From Nitzschia sp. DOCU1 (lineage: Eukaryota > Bacillariophyta > Bacillariophyceae > Bacillariales > Bacillariaceae), in contig OX595996.1 of the NCBI GenBank assembly GCA_951394045.1, forward strand, positions 1,426,001 through 1,490,000: a stretch of 64,000 nucleotides of DNA. Direction: 5' to 3'. Within the stretch, counting starts at the first letter, position 1. Every line of letters begins with the position of its first letter. Made by a program: the position numbers and the translations under genes. This document shows positions 31,206 to 41,895 of this stretch, one piece after another. Below the pieces are notes generated by a model. The model ran no database searches. It was not told where the DNA came from and was given only the letters and a program-made list of their open reading frames with translations.

Positions 31206-31908
31206 TGTTCTGTATTGCAAATTATGACAGCTGCAGTAACAACTTTGTCAGCATGATATGGGCAAAGATTACGAGAAAAAATGTCTTTATTGCATTTGAA
31301 TTCAAGGTATAATCTGCTTAATCATCAGCCGCATTGTGGCTGTTGCGTTCTTGTGGCTGCAGATCAGAATGATAGATATCAATGACCCACATTGTGTGGA
31401 AGAGCTTTGGCAAAGTTGTTGGCAAGTTGTTGCAGTCGTGGTTGCTTCTGTTATGTTGACAGTTTGATTTCTTGATTTGTATTAGTCGATTTGTTCTGTA
31501 GAATTCTCAAATCCATGTTATGGAACGTAATGATTGTGGTAGGAGAGAAGGGCTAGGGATTGCCTCAGAGTGCATGGCATTAGTCGTTTCTTGAAGAACA
31601 CGTGGCTAAAAAGAAGGGAGCGTTAAAGAGCAGGAAGGAGGAAAGGGGGAGTCTCCAGGTCGCAGTATAGGACTCGTTTCTGCAGGAGTTTGTTTTAGAC
31701 CTCTCCGCATCCTTTGCTGTTGCGAAGTATGCATATGCTTCTTACTGCACCATTTTGCTTTGGATTCCAACCGTGTGCAGTGACCTTGAGTTTTGAATGG
31801 CAGCTTCCGTAGTAATAACAAGGCATCTGGCTAATGAGGTATTCCCATATTAAGAATTGTAATTATGTATATTCATCAAGTTATAAATATTAGTATATAT
31901 TGCACTGT
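31206..31908. other. AT-rich spacer, no gene seen
   Basis: It contains only one short non-ATG frame on the minus strand (31821-31606). Nothing is recognised. Confidence 0.4.
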
Positions 31909-32766
31909 TCAATTGTTGATATTCTCACAATAACCCAATTCATTCATTGCAATGGCTGGAAACGGTTCCGAAAAAAGCGCATTCGCTATTTTCTCGTTCA
32001 AGGAATAGAATTGCTTGTGTAAGTGACGGGTTTGGATCATCAGCTTTGTAATTTTGAGTACATCCTCATCAAGAAGAAACCAATCAAGAGCGGAAGGCAC
32101 AGGTGGAGTTTGATCAAAGTCTGGTGGAACAGTGATGAAGTGATCTGAGTTACTACTCGTCATTTGTTCGCCATATGGATTCTGGTAAGGGTGACTCTTT
32201 CGCCAATTATTAAGGAAAGTGGCAACACACTGAGCCATTCGGTTGCACTGATGACTGGTGAAACCCATAGGTTGGAAACAAACAATATAACATTTCTTGT
32301 ATTGAGTTTTGCCCTGTGTAGTTTTGTAAATAGGAACATTATCTTGTTTGGAAACTCTTCTCGGTGCAATCGCAATTACAGGTACTTCTTTCAAAAGGGA
32401 TGATCGTTCCTCATTAGGCTGATCAGTAGAAGTAATTAATTTGATCAAAGGATGAAGGAAAGCTTCATCATTGCCCTGATTAACTTCAATTAGAGCAATA
32501 AGATTTGAAGAAGTCCGGATAACAGAAACTTCTGCACCCAATGACATGAAGTTTTTGGGTACAATGTTCTGACGGAATATTTGTGACCACTGCGTAAAGG
32601 GCACCACCCTGTTATCTTCTGCGGTTGATTTGAATCTTTTGTCAGGAATGGGAGTAACAACGTTACTCTCTACAACAGCAGTATTGCTTTTTGAAGCATC
32701 TTGTGAAAGTCGAGGGTCAAGATGATCCTGGTTATGATCAAAATCAGCCATGATCAAACGTTTCAT
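31909..32766 (-). CDS. Accessory hypothetical protein
   Basis: The protein has 285 residues with an ATG at 32766 (MKRLIMADFDHNQDHLD) and a second Met at 32751. An Asp/Asn-rich N-terminus is followed by a mixed alpha/beta region: 'NFMSLGAEVSVIRTSSNLIALIEV', 'EVPVIAIAPRRVS' and 'KCYIVCFQPMGFTSHQCNRMAQC'. No family was recognised. It belongs to a run of four minus-strand genes with similar AT-rich composition downstream of the Rep-helicase, so I treat it as possible cargo of that element. Confidence 0.5.
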   Translation of the reverse strand: MKRLIMADFDHNQDHLDPRLSQDASKSNTAVVESNVVTPIPDKRFKSTAEDNRVVPFTQWSQIFRQNIVPKNFMSLGAEVSVIRTSSNLIALIEVNQGNDEAFLHPLIKLITSTDQPNEERSSLLKEVPVIAIAPRRVSKQDNVPIYKTTQGKTQYKKCYIVCFQPMGFTSHQCNRMAQCVATFLNNWRKSHPYQNPYGEQMTSSNSDHFITVPPDFDQTPPVPSALDWFLLDEDVLKITKLMIQTRHLHKQFYSLNEKIANALFSEPFPAIAMNELGYCENINN

Positions 32767-33115
32767 GATTTCTTTTTATGACCTGAAGGAAATGGTATGC
32801 TATGAGTGGTGTTTTCTTATCTGATGACTTTCTACATTGAAAGAAAAACAAATTTTTAGGACTTTAGTTTCAGGTGAAACTATACAACATCATCATAAAA
32901 ATGCTCCTAACTTAGCTTTGCTATACTGAACACAAATTTATGTCACTGCTTACGCTATAGAACTGAACAGGCATAGAACTATATTGTTATCTAGTTTTTG
33001 CCACAGCGCTTTTTTCCACTCAGTGGAAAAAAGACGCTTTCATTAGTTTCATGCCAAGAATCTAATCACTTTCAGAAAATGTTCATTTCAATTATTTGGA
33101 TACAACATTTATGCT

Positions 33116-33862
33116 TTAGTAGTATTTTGGGGGTACTAACATGTTTTCGTCTTTTTTTGAGCTGCGTTCAATAAACTTGAGAACTCTAGGGGTATTTCTG
33201 TTGGCAGAATGGACTTCATTTCCTTGTTCATTACAAGCTTTCTTTGTGTTCTTGATTAGCGTGGTATCAACATCAATTGATCTTCTTTTAGTATTGGCTG
33301 GGCAATCAGGAGGTTGACCGTCTTGATGGTTGAAAGAAGGCATGGAATAGCTGTGGTCACAACCACTGCAATGGGTTCCTTGAATGTGGAACGTTATGGC
33401 TGGTTGAATGACGTTGGGTTGATGCATAACTGGTAGTACTTGATGATATTTGTGTTCATATATGGATTGATCAATAATATCATCTTCTGTTCTGGAATTT
33501 GTTTTCCTTTCTATTTCTGTACTACAAATGTGTGTTAAAATTCCATGCATGGTCAACTTTGTCTTTCCACAATCAAAGCATCCAAAGCATGGAGCCAATG
33601 ATCCTGTGTTGTTAAGATGCTGGGTTTATGGTCATGTGAGATGTGGTCTCAAAAATATTCGTTGGAGTGGTTAATGACTTACATTGGGACGTCTTGTTTG
33701 GACAAAGATAGTTGTTGGCTCAGCATCTTTGTTCAAACAGACATCATTTGCCCATGAAGTTTCATCAACTACAACTAAGCCATGATAACGCAATTTATCA
33801 TTAATGGCTTTGCTCCTGGCTTTAGCAAGAGTAAACTGCAGTTGATGAATATTGATCGACAT
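33116..33862 (-). CDS. Cys-rich accessory protein (2 exons)
   Basis: The exons 33862-33683 and 33619-33116 are joined across a 63-nt phase 0 intron (GTAAGT...CCCAG), giving 227 residues. The first exon has 'LAKARSKAINDKLRYHGLVVVDETSWAND' and TTIFVQTRRPN. The second begins HLNNTGSLAPCFGCFDCGK and also contains GTHCSGCDHSY and PPDC, so Cys pairs could bind zinc. A Lys/Arg-rich tail follows (KRRSIDVD...KNTKK). No family was recognised. The ATG at 33862 follows a TTACAG acceptor-like site by only a few bases, so an upstream exon is possible. It lies between the Rep-helicase stop and the other accessory genes. Confidence 0.5.
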
Positions 33863-33989
33863 GTCAGGTACTGTAATTTTATGGCAATGAGATATATGGG
33901 ATGGTGGAATGCTCAAGAAAAGGACTCACGAATGTGATGAATTATTGAAATCAATGGAGCAAGGGCGCATCGATGGCGCTGGTTTGGAA

Positions 33990-34175
33990 CGAAAAAGGTG
34001 CGGCAAGACCCGCTTTCTTGGAAGAAAGCAAGGGTTGCTACTACCTTACCAAAGAACAAGGGGGGTTCATCTTCGCTACTACTACCTGCGTCGTCATGAT
34101 GCTATGTGACTGCCTGTAGTACAGTCAGATAGTGTGTACGACCCCGTCGATCCATTCCTAGGAGAGGGTGGGTTG
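33990..34175 (-). pseudogene. Fragment copied from the gene at 45.3-45.8 kb
   Basis: About 185 bp match 45405-45575 at high identity in the same orientation, including 'ctaccttaccaaagaacaag' and 'gtgtgtacgaccccgtcgat'. On the minus strand the peptide matches LLGMDRRGRTHY and DDAGSSSEDE of that gene, but an in-frame TAG follows the QAVT segment. It is a dead fragment lying between the Rep-helicase stop and the Cys-rich gene. Confidence 0.75.
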
Positions 34176-34456
34176 TTGTCGTTGTACCAGGAGGTGCTGC
34201 AACAACTTCCACAAGAAACAATCTACCCATGAGCTCCCGCCTATGATTGTCATTAGTTCCTTCACGAACCTTTACTAATCAGTCAGATGTTCAACTTGTT
34301 GCCTCATGATTATGTGGCACGTTCCTTGGCTACCACGCTACTTGCAAGATAAGCAATGAAAACTTGCGTAAGATAATGTTGACAAAGTTGTTACTGAGCT
34401 ATATTAGAATAATTTGAATGAACAATTCTCTTTTATATTATTTGTATGTATAATGG

Positions 34457-37400
34457 TTATTGTGTCGTGTTAATGTGACCACAACGTATCACTCGAAGGA
34501 ACGTTCGTCTGGTGCGATTCCATTCTTCTGCCATTTCATGGCCAATATGAAGTAGTGCTTCTGCATCTAATGGTTGTTGGCGCCGTCCTCTGGAGCGTGC
34601 TCTCAATTTCCAAATACTCTCAAATGTCTGTCTATTTCTTTTGCTTGTAAACCCAATCACAAATGCATAGACGGCCCATGGTTGAAGAAATCGTTGCTTT
34701 GTCACAGCTGAACCGCCATCTCCGCTGTTATGTTGAGTTAACCGATGACGAATATTTTTGGTCTCACCAATGTACATCACGTTAATATCCCTTGTGGAAA
34801 TCAACTCATAAACAACACCATGATTTTCTGGTGGTAATTGAGCATCACAAGGGCGGAACATGCAAGGGTTTTGGAGGATTGGTAGACTGTCATTTTCACT
34901 GGTAAGTTGAGACAAAAGCTGACGAATGTAAGGTAGAAATCGATTTGTTCTTTGGAGCACTTGCAATAAATGTTCTGACACTTCAGATGGATCTCCAACA
35001 AAGTAAATATCTTTTGCTTTTCGCGTTCGACTCAACAGTACCACTACTTGCGCAGCTTCCCAAAGATTGTAGTCATATCCATCATCTTTATTTGTAACCT
35101 GAGTGACAACGGAAGATAAGGTTGAACCCATACTGGAATGAATAGTAGCAGCAATTCTGGGTTTCAATCCATATTGTGTTCGTCTGGCTTGGACACCTCG
35201 GAATACAGTTTCGTTTTGTGATGTTGTGTAAGAAACTTGGACTTTTTTCCAGCCTCTTTCGGTTAGACCATTTTCATTGAAAAAATCCATCGGAGGAAAA
35301 TCCTTACATCCAGGAGGTCCTGCCCAGACACTTATAGGTTCCTTGCTGTGAATGCGCTCCTCTTCCAATTCCAATAAAATAGCCAATTGACCCTGTTGGA
35401 AGTTCCTATCATTGTGGCAAAATTCAAAGCGTGCATTTTTGTAAAAAACAAGCTGTTTTTTTCTTTTCTGCTGTCTTGAAAGCTTTCGAACAATTGGAAG
35501 AGCAGCTGGGTGCCAATTTCCACCTGTGGTTGACTCTTCGTCTGTTGCTAGAGATATGACAAGAGGAATTGACATGCGGCGAAGCTGCTCAAGCATTTGC
35601 TTTTCCACTTGAAGACAGGGTTCGTGTCTACCAAAAATGAATACTGCATCTTCTGGGATTCGCGAATCAACCAAACTTGATAGAAACATGCAGCTTGTAG
35701 AAAGAAGAAATGAGAATCGATCAATATCTTCAAGGGACCAGGATATATTTCTGGTTAACGAACAAATTTCTCGAAGTGCAGCACAGTTTGCTGCTCGTAC
35801 TGATTCAACAAGCTCATGAAATTTGAATTCAGCAATCATGTTGATGGACATCATGATTGGCGTTCCCTGCCAAGGCATGAGTTGCAATATATCCATTGAA
35901 GAAATTATGAGCATTCCTCCCATAAAGACTCCACTGTGCTTGATATATCTTGCAATAATGTCAAGGGTTGCCAAGAGTTCAGCATACATCAACCCCAACT
36001 CATCAATATACAAATAATCCAAACATTGCCAAAAGAAGAGAAGTTGTGGATTCCAATATATAGCTGCCAAAGCATTTTCGGCCATTCTTCCTGGTGTTAG
36101 ATTTCCACCAGATGCTTTCATGGAAGCCAGGCGATGAACGTGAAGACCGCCAAGCTGTTTTGCACGATCTGCAACAATGCTGGTGGAAACACCATTCAGT
36201 CCTTTACACATAGCGTAAAGTGATGCCATTTCGCATACCGTTGTTTTTCCAGTTCCTGGACCACCAACAACAACAACATTCTTGTGATTTTTAGTGGGAT
36301 CAATGTATGCATCCATTTCTTTCTTCATTGCCAATAAAGTTTGTTTCTGCTCCTGATAGGATGCAACGTTCTGATCAAAAGAGGGAGGAGGAGGATAAAA
36401 ACTGGTAGTATCGATACTCATAGGAAATTGTCTTGCATGGAGAATTGCTTCCTTGTCTGGCAAAATGTTGCTGAGGCCACAAGCAACAAGATCGTTCCAA
36501 AGAACATCAATGAACAAACGTCGCTGCTCTATTTGAAATCTTTGGGTTGTTGACATAGCTTCCTCCACCATATGAGTGTGTAAAACAGATGGAAGTGGTG
36601 GTGTTTCAACCAAATCATTTGCCAGTAACACTTCTTTCAATGTAGAGTATGCCAAGCATAAATTCCGGTCAAATTGGAAAGTTGATCCGGGTTGAATGGA
36701 GAGAAATTCCCGCACGTACCGGCTGGTTAGGTTTAGAAGTGATGTTTCTCCTTGAACTGGATCAAATAAGCCTGCGTGGATAAAGGCAGAACGTAGGTTC
36801 CCAGTTAGCATCAGTTCATATTCTGTTTCAAAGCTGCCCATTGCCAGAAGAAGGTGAACCATAAAACGGTTTCTGTTTTTGGGATAGACAGGAGTGTGCC
36901 AGATGATTGGTAAAGCTTCACTTGACTTTTCTGAAAGAAATCTTTTTTCGATATCCTTGAAATCTTTTTGTGCTCGTAAAAGTGCAGGAAGACGGATTGA
37001 CACAGTCCTTGTAACAAAAATATTGTATAAGCGCTGAATTTTCAACAAAAGGGCAAGCGTTTCCTGTTTTCGAACATTGCTTCCAAAATGAGAAGCATTT
37101 GCTTTTTGTGCGTAGAACAGAACTTCCCCAATTGCTCCCCTTCGAAGTCTTAATTTTGTATTAAAACCATCAAGCCATTCACTTTCTTCAAGGCGACCTT
37201 TGATATGAGTCTTCACGTATTGCAAAGAAGATTGTGGGTCAAATAAGGGCGTCACAGTTTGCCGCTCAAACCAACGCAAATAGTACTTTTGCTGCCGTAT
37301 AAAACGTAATTCAGGAGGACGCATGCTGAAATATGTGGTCACATCAGTTGAAAGTGGTGCACGCAATTCATCCTGAATTACAGTGAGTTGGAAAGTGGTG

Positions 37401-40400
37401 AATAACCTTGAAGCTGGAAAGCTTGGTATTTCAGCCCGAGCAGTTTGTCCTGTTACTGCCATCATGGCCTGTATGTCATGGGGACGTCTTCCGGACCCCA
37501 TTACACGGTTAAAAACAGCAGCACGATATTCCCGAGCACAAGTTGGCATACGGATGAATTGGATTGTACTTGTTACCAGTGAATCACCTTGAATAACTGT
37601 GAGACACTCCATTTGTGTCAGAGCCCGTCCATGACCATGACGAGTTTTGTTTTTTGTTTTTTCTGCAAGTCTCTTCCAAGAGGTAATCTTAGTGTTGTGG
37701 AGTGCCGTGTATTCCCCGTTCACATTCAGGCTTCCAGGAGTAATACCTTCTGATTCATCTCTTAGAGGAGTTGGAGGTGTCAATCTTACAATTGCGACTT
37801 CATCCAATTCAGAAACATATTTTGCCAAGTATGCAGAAACACTGTACCCTGTAGTGAATTGCAAGTTTTGAGCACTTGGAAAACAAATGAAAAGTTTTCC
37901 ATTAGTAGGAGAAAATTTGGAATCAGTGTTTGCACTTCGAGGAATGTGTCGTTCTGCTTGTAGCAGTTTTTCAGTCATTGCATTGCCATCCATCATCGAT
38001 AAAAGTCGCAGCACTTCACAGCATTCTTTAGAGTGCTGAACTGGCAATGGTTGAATGGAATGATTTTGGGGTTGATCTGTCAGCCAAAAATTGCTGGGCA
38101 CCTTACAAACAAAATGAGTTTCTCCATTGCTGTCTATACGTGGCACCTGACACCTATCATGACATTGATGGGCAAGAAACTTCTCTGCATCCCACAAAAT
38201 TTCTTGAAGCTGCAAAGAAGAGGATATGAAACCTTCTTCCTTAAGCTGGGCAATTTCATTGTAGTGTATTAGATCTGCCAAACAGCCTCGTATTTTGTAT
38301 AGAACAGCCTTCAGTCCTTCTGGAGTAGTGATATCCATTTTTGTGCGAAGGATAGCGTGAATATGGCTTGGATTTCCTTGTTTTTCTTGGAATTCGTGAC
38401 GCCACCATGCCCATTCAATTTCATGCAAAGGCGCTTCCACAGAATATACAATATATTTCATCCATAGAGTGCTTACGTCATTCCAGCTCCTTAGGACGTA
38501 TGGGGCTGCTGACTCACGCAAAAGAAAACGGGCTTCGTCCATAGTGACACCATACTTTCTGGAAACTTCTTCAAGGGCTATACTGGATGTTGTCCATTCT
38601 CTGAGAACTCGTAATCCCCGGCATGTCTTTTGGTTGCATGATTGAGTAAAAAAATAGTGGGGAGGCCTGTGTCCAATGAGAGCAGATAGTTTGTGAACAT
38701 TGGTGGCATTTTCTGAAGAATCTCCATACAGTTCACCATTCTCATTGCTCTGAAATGCAATGCCATCTTGTCCTTGCCGGTCTGCAAATCCACGGTGAAG
38801 AATTAATCTGCTGTCATTGCCACGGAGCCCCAGGTTTACCAAGATATCAAATGTCAAGAATTGATAACGAGGATCCGTACTGCATAGGAGCGAAGGGTCC
38901 AAAATACGATTTCGTCCATGTTGTCGCATGGAAGCTATACCATACTTAGCCAATGTTTTTTCGTCAGTCCACAAAGCAGTTGGTAAAGCTCCAAGAATGG
39001 ATCCATCACCAGTATGGAAATAAAAAATATCTGGAAATAGTAAGCCTTCTGCATACACCAAAGGAACAGTCTGTCCTTTAGATCTTGATACAATTCTTTC
39101 GTAGAAGTTTGAATTTTTTTTTCTCATTCGAAGCTTTGTGTTCCTTCTGATAAGTAGATGACCTTGCATGTTTAAGAGCACGTGTAGAGGAGAAGAAATA
39201 ACATCAGTAGGTCCATGTAAATGTACACCCATTGGTTGGCGAGCAGTATTGGTTGTGGGAATCATCTCATTGCTGTCGTTAGAGCCAAAACTGTCATCAT
39301 CATTGTATTCTTCACCATATAGATCAGTAGCAAGTTCATGAGCCTCAATTGGTCCATAAGCTGCATAATTTATGTCCTGCCTGGTGCAGTTGCCCATGAT
39401 GATATCACTGTCATGAAGAATTTCTTGTTCTTCACCAATGATACAATCATTTTCTGAAATAAAAACCAGTTTACTGGAGTGATTTTGTTCCTTCACCATT
39501 TCTTCCCAATGTTCCTTACAGATTTGGATTCGACAATTCTTTTCAGGACAAATATAGAGAGGAATATTGGTGCAAACCATTTCCTCATCTCTGTCAAGCA
39601 AGTTTTTGATTACACAAGAAGCCTCATCACGCACTGGTTTGTTGAAATATGCATTAGTGACCAATGCAACCTTGTGTCTACCACAATAACATATACTTTG
39701 CCCCCCTAAACACTTCAAATAGCGGCGGCGAAGTTCTTCTTGTCGATCTCCACTTTGTCGGCAATATATTGCAACTTGAAGATTTTCCAAATCAGTTGGT
39801 AGTACTGTGGTTCGTCCAAATTGAGCCAAGCTGCCTGGTTGACACCACCATGCTTGTCCTGAATGACGAGCAAAAATAGATACTTCAGCACTGTCCATTA
39901 AGGATGGGAGTCCATCAGATCCAGCTTCAAGAACACCAAACACCAAAGCACGGATCTCCCAGAAAGGATTTTCAGTCAAGATAGTGGAGGGTCTGACAAC
40001 TATAACAATGTTACTTTCACATTGTCCTTCCATTTCCCATTCTCTGTGCATAACTTTGATGCCATCAATTGAATGAAAAAGATTCAACAGCTGGCTCACA
40101 TATGAATCTCCAAATAATTCCAACTTTTCAATGGCTTTGTGTCGAGGTGTCTCAGGATAGAATATTTTCTTGTGTTTTTGCCCGTGTCCTCTCCCTGGAA
40201 GTTTCAGACTTTCCGCAGCCAAAACCAGCCACCAACCAAACCACATCTGGTTATCTTTAACATTGTTCACAAGCACAGACCAAAACTCATCAACCACTGT
40301 CATAATACCAAGGAGAAGAAACCCAACAAAACTCTTCGTTGGGTCAGATATTCGGACAAATCGTTCTCCAAAACCATCATACGGATGAATCCGTAACTGG

Positions 40401-41677
40401 CGACATGGCCAAGGTGGATCAAAAAGAATTTCTTCACTAGCTCCATGTTCATCGAAAACCAATAATACTTGCGATTTTGCTTCATATGACTGTTCTTGAA
40501 GCTCAATAGAATCCAAAAGATTGACATAAGTTGAAGCTCTCAATTCCTTTCTATCAGGCAGATCGATGAATGAATTTTCTGCTACCATCAACTTGCGATC
40601 AATAATATTGGCGGGAACATAGGCCATGTCATATGGATTCTTACTCAATTGTCGAACATATTCACGGATATCACTTCTTCCTTTTATCGATAAAGAATCT
40701 CGTAGCAAAGCCAAAGCATTCCCATGATGAAGGTTCCCCCTGTTTATAATGTAGGATGAATCAATACCATCATAACCACCCTGTAAAACTCCAGTTTGGT
40801 ATGTATCAGAAAAATTGTGTAGCTTGGTTTCTCGTAAAGTCCGGCTCCTGCACACAGCTGGGGATAGTTGATTAGAGTTGTTGGTAAACAAAGTGCCAGT
40901 ACTTGTTGAAGGTGGAAAGACATATCTCTCTTTGGATTGAATTGTATGGTTCCTGCATGATAAAATTTGAGCCCCTTCTTCACCAATGCAAATAGTGGGT
41001 TGACACAAAAATTTGTCATTTTCCAGAATACAAACTGAGCTTGGAAAATCAGGCCGAATACAATCTGTCCACTTCCTTGAATTTGCCGTTCCAGATTGAT
41101 AGCAGTCAAAAATCCAGTTGCTGTAACTGAAAAAAAAATCTTCCAATGGTAGTTTATTGCATTTGTGGAGAAACTCGCTACAGCCCCAAGGACATCTAAC
41201 TTCAGGATAAGCTAAATGGCTATCCATTTGTTTCGCCAGTTCCATCCACCGTAGTTCCAAAATGGTTTGTTGAAATGCATTTGCTTCTAAAGTCATGTCC
41301 GAGAATAGAGGTGGTGGGTTATGCATAGAAATGGGGCTTTCATGAAGAACAATAGCCGATGATAACCACCATTCCCGCCATTTAGCAGGGATTAAAGACC
41401 AGCGATCACTGAGGGATGTAGATTGAAGACAATCAAATTTACTTCCATGAGAAAGGAAAGCCCAAACCATTGATGGCCAGTACTCCTTTGGATGAGGTTT
41501 TCCGGTACTCAACAAATAGCGCTCACAGTTGGCACATAGTGATATTACTGTAGCGGGTCCATCAATTACAGGTAGTTGACAATATTTCTTGCCACGCTTT
41601 CGTTTCAGAATATCTGATGAATGGACAAAAAGGGGCACTTGATGCCGTCTGCAATTGCAACAATGCTCGTTTGTCAT
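34457..41677 (-). CDS. Helitron-like Rep/Pif1-type helicase with C-terminal GIY-YIG nuclease
   Basis: This is a single frame of 2406 residues from the ATG at 41677. The upstream open stretch has no ATG and carries a TATACAG acceptor, so another exon is possible. It starts with Cys pairs (CCNC...CANC). A Rep region follows: PHYFFTQSCNQ, EFQEKQGNPSHIHAIL (~1100, the HUH site) and SAYLAKYVSELDE (~1280, two Tyr spaced Y-x3-Y as in Helitron Rep). The helicase is SF1, Pif1/RecD-like: Walker A GGPGTGKTT (~1805), YIDELG (~1888), LQLMPW, ATIHSSMGSTL (~2179) and VVLLSRTRKA (~2216). The C-terminus is a GIY-YIG nuclease: VVYELI...VMYIGETKNIRHRLTQH (~2286) and catalytic Glu in FESIWK. It should nick, unwind and mobilise DNA as a single-stranded intermediate. 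The added nuclease is unusual. All catalytic residues looked for are present, so the gene may be active. Confidence 0.85.
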   Translation of the reverse strand: MTNEHCCNCRRHQVPLFVHSSDILKRKRGKKYCQLPVIDGPATVISLCANCERYLLSTGKPHPKEYWPSMVWAFLSHGSKFDCLQSTSLSDRWSLIPAKWREWWLSSAIVLHESPISMHNPPPLFSDMTLEANAFQQTILELRWMELAKQMDSHLAYPEVRCPWGCSEFLHKCNKLPLEDFFFSYSNWIFDCYQSGTANSRKWTDCIRPDFPSSVCILENDKFLCQPTICIGEEGAQILSCRNHTIQSKERYVFPPSTSTGTLFTNNSNQLSPAVCRSRTLRETKLHNFSDTYQTGVLQGGYDGIDSSYIINRGNLHHGNALALLRDSLSIKGRSDIREYVRQLSKNPYDMAYVPANIIDRKLMVAENSFIDLPDRKELRASTYVNLLDSIELQEQSYEAKSQVLLVFDEHGASEEILFDPPWPCRQLRIHPYDGFGERFVRISDPTKSFVGFLLLGIMTVVDEFWSVLVNNVKDNQMWFGWWLVLAAESLKLPGRGHGQKHKKIFYPETPRHKAIEKLELFGDSYVSQLLNLFHSIDGIKVMHREWEMEGQCESNIVIVVRPSTILTENPFWEIRALVFGVLEAGSDGLPSLMDSAEVSIFARHSGQAWWCQPGSLAQFGRTTVLPTDLENLQVAIYCRQSGDRQEELRRRYLKCLGGQSICYCGRHKVALVTNAYFNKPVRDEASCVIKNLLDRDEEMVCTNIPLYICPEKNCRIQICKEHWEEMVKEQNHSSKLVFISENDCIIGEEQEILHDSDIIMGNCTRQDINYAAYGPIEAHELATDLYGEEYNDDDSFGSNDSNEMIPTTNTARQPMGVHLHGPTDVISSPLHVLLNMQGHLLIRRNTKLRMRKKNSNFYERIVSRSKGQTVPLVYAEGLLFPDIFYFHTGDGSILGALPTALWTDEKTLAKYGIASMRQHGRNRILDPSLLCSTDPRYQFLTFDILVNLGLRGNDSRLILHRGFADRQGQDGIAFQSNENGELYGDSSENATNVHKLSALIGHRPPHYFFTQSCNQKTCRGLRVLREWTTSSIALEEVSRKYGVTMDEARFLLRESAAPYVLRSWNDVSTLWMKYIVYSVEAPLHEIEWAWWRHEFQEKQGNPSHIHAILRTKMDITTPEGLKAVLYKIRGCLADLIHYNEIAQLKEEGFISSSLQLQEILWDAEKFLAHQCHDRCQVPRIDSNGETHFVCKVPSNFWLTDQPQNHSIQPLPVQHSKECCEVLRLLSMMDGNAMTEKLLQAERHIPRSANTDSKFSPTNGKLFICFPSAQNLQFTTGYSVSAYLAKYVSELDEVAIVRLTPPTPLRDESEGITPGSLNVNGEYTALHNTKITSWKRLAEKTKNKTRHGHGRALTQMECLTVIQGDSLVTSTIQFIRMPTCAREYRAAVFNRVMGSGRRPHDIQAMMAVTGQTARAEIPSFPASRLFTTFQLTVIQDELRAPLSTDVTTYFSMRPPELRFIRQQKYYLRWFERQTVTPLFDPQSSLQYVKTHIKGRLEESEWLDGFNTKLRLRRGAIGEVLFYAQKANASHFGSNVRKQETLALLLKIQRLYNIFVTRTVSIRLPALLRAQKDFKDIEKRFLSEKSSEALPIIWHTPVYPKNRNRFMVHLLLAMGSFETEYELMLTGNLRSAFIHAGLFDPVQGETSLLNLTSRYVREFLSIQPGSTFQFDRNLCLAYSTLKEVLLANDLVETPPLPSVLHTHMVEEAMSTTQRFQIEQRRLFIDVLWNDLVACGLSNILPDKEAILHARQFPMSIDTTSFYPPPPSFDQNVASYQEQKQTLLAMKKEMDAYIDPTKNHKNVVVVGGPGTGKTTVCEMASLYAMCKGLNGVSTSIVADRAKQLGGLHVHRLASMKASGGNLTPGRMAENALAAIYWNPQLLFFWQCLDYLYIDELGLMYAELLATLDIIARYIKHSGVFMGGMLIISSMDILQLMPWQGTPIMMSINMIAEFKFHELVESVRAANCAALREICSLTRNISWSLEDIDRFSFLLSTSCMFLSSLVDSRIPEDAVFIFGRHEPCLQVEKQMLEQLRRMSIPLVISLATDEESTTGGNWHPAALPIVRKLSRQQKRKKQLVFYKNARFEFCHNDRNFQQGQLAILLELEEERIHSKEPISVWAGPPGCKDFPPMDFFNENGLTERGWKKVQVSYTTSQNETVFRGVQARRTQYGLKPRIAATIHSSMGSTLSSVVTQVTNKDDGYDYNLWEAAQVVVLLSRTRKAKDIYFVGDPSEVSEHLLQVLQRTNRFLPYIRQLLSQLTSENDSLPILQNPCMFRPCDAQLPPENHGVVYELISTRDINVMYIGETKNIRHRLTQHNSGDGGSAVTKQRFLQPWAVYAFVIGFTSKRNRQTFESIWKLRARSRGRRQQPLDAEALLHIGHEMAEEWNRTRRTFLRVIRCGHINTTQ

Positions 41678-41895
41678 AGTTTCACTTTGCAATTTGTGAG
41701 CATCACCAGAACAACTCACTGTATAAAATACCACTTGAGAAAAAAGCAATTATTATGGAAACTAATTTGAGCTAATTACAATGGCGTTGGTACTACACAC
41801 TTAGATAATTTCTACTTAGAGCCATATCAAAATCGACCACCAAATATTATAATCATTCATAAAATCATGTGCTAACTCCGAGCACTATTATGGTA

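Larger units (their letters stand above)
30003..41677 (-). mobile_element. Helitron-like element (Rep-helicase-GIY-YIG) with accessory genes; ends unresolved
   Basis: The span given covers the Rep-helicase gene and the same-strand accessory genes beyond its stop. Composition shifts to AT-rich across about 28-45 kb. Helitrons usually lack inverted repeats, begin with TC and end in CTRR after a short hairpin, and make no target duplication. I could not fix either end by eye, so the coordinates mark content rather than borders. The RING-H2 genes at 41.9-44.3 kb may also belong to it. Confidence 0.5.
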
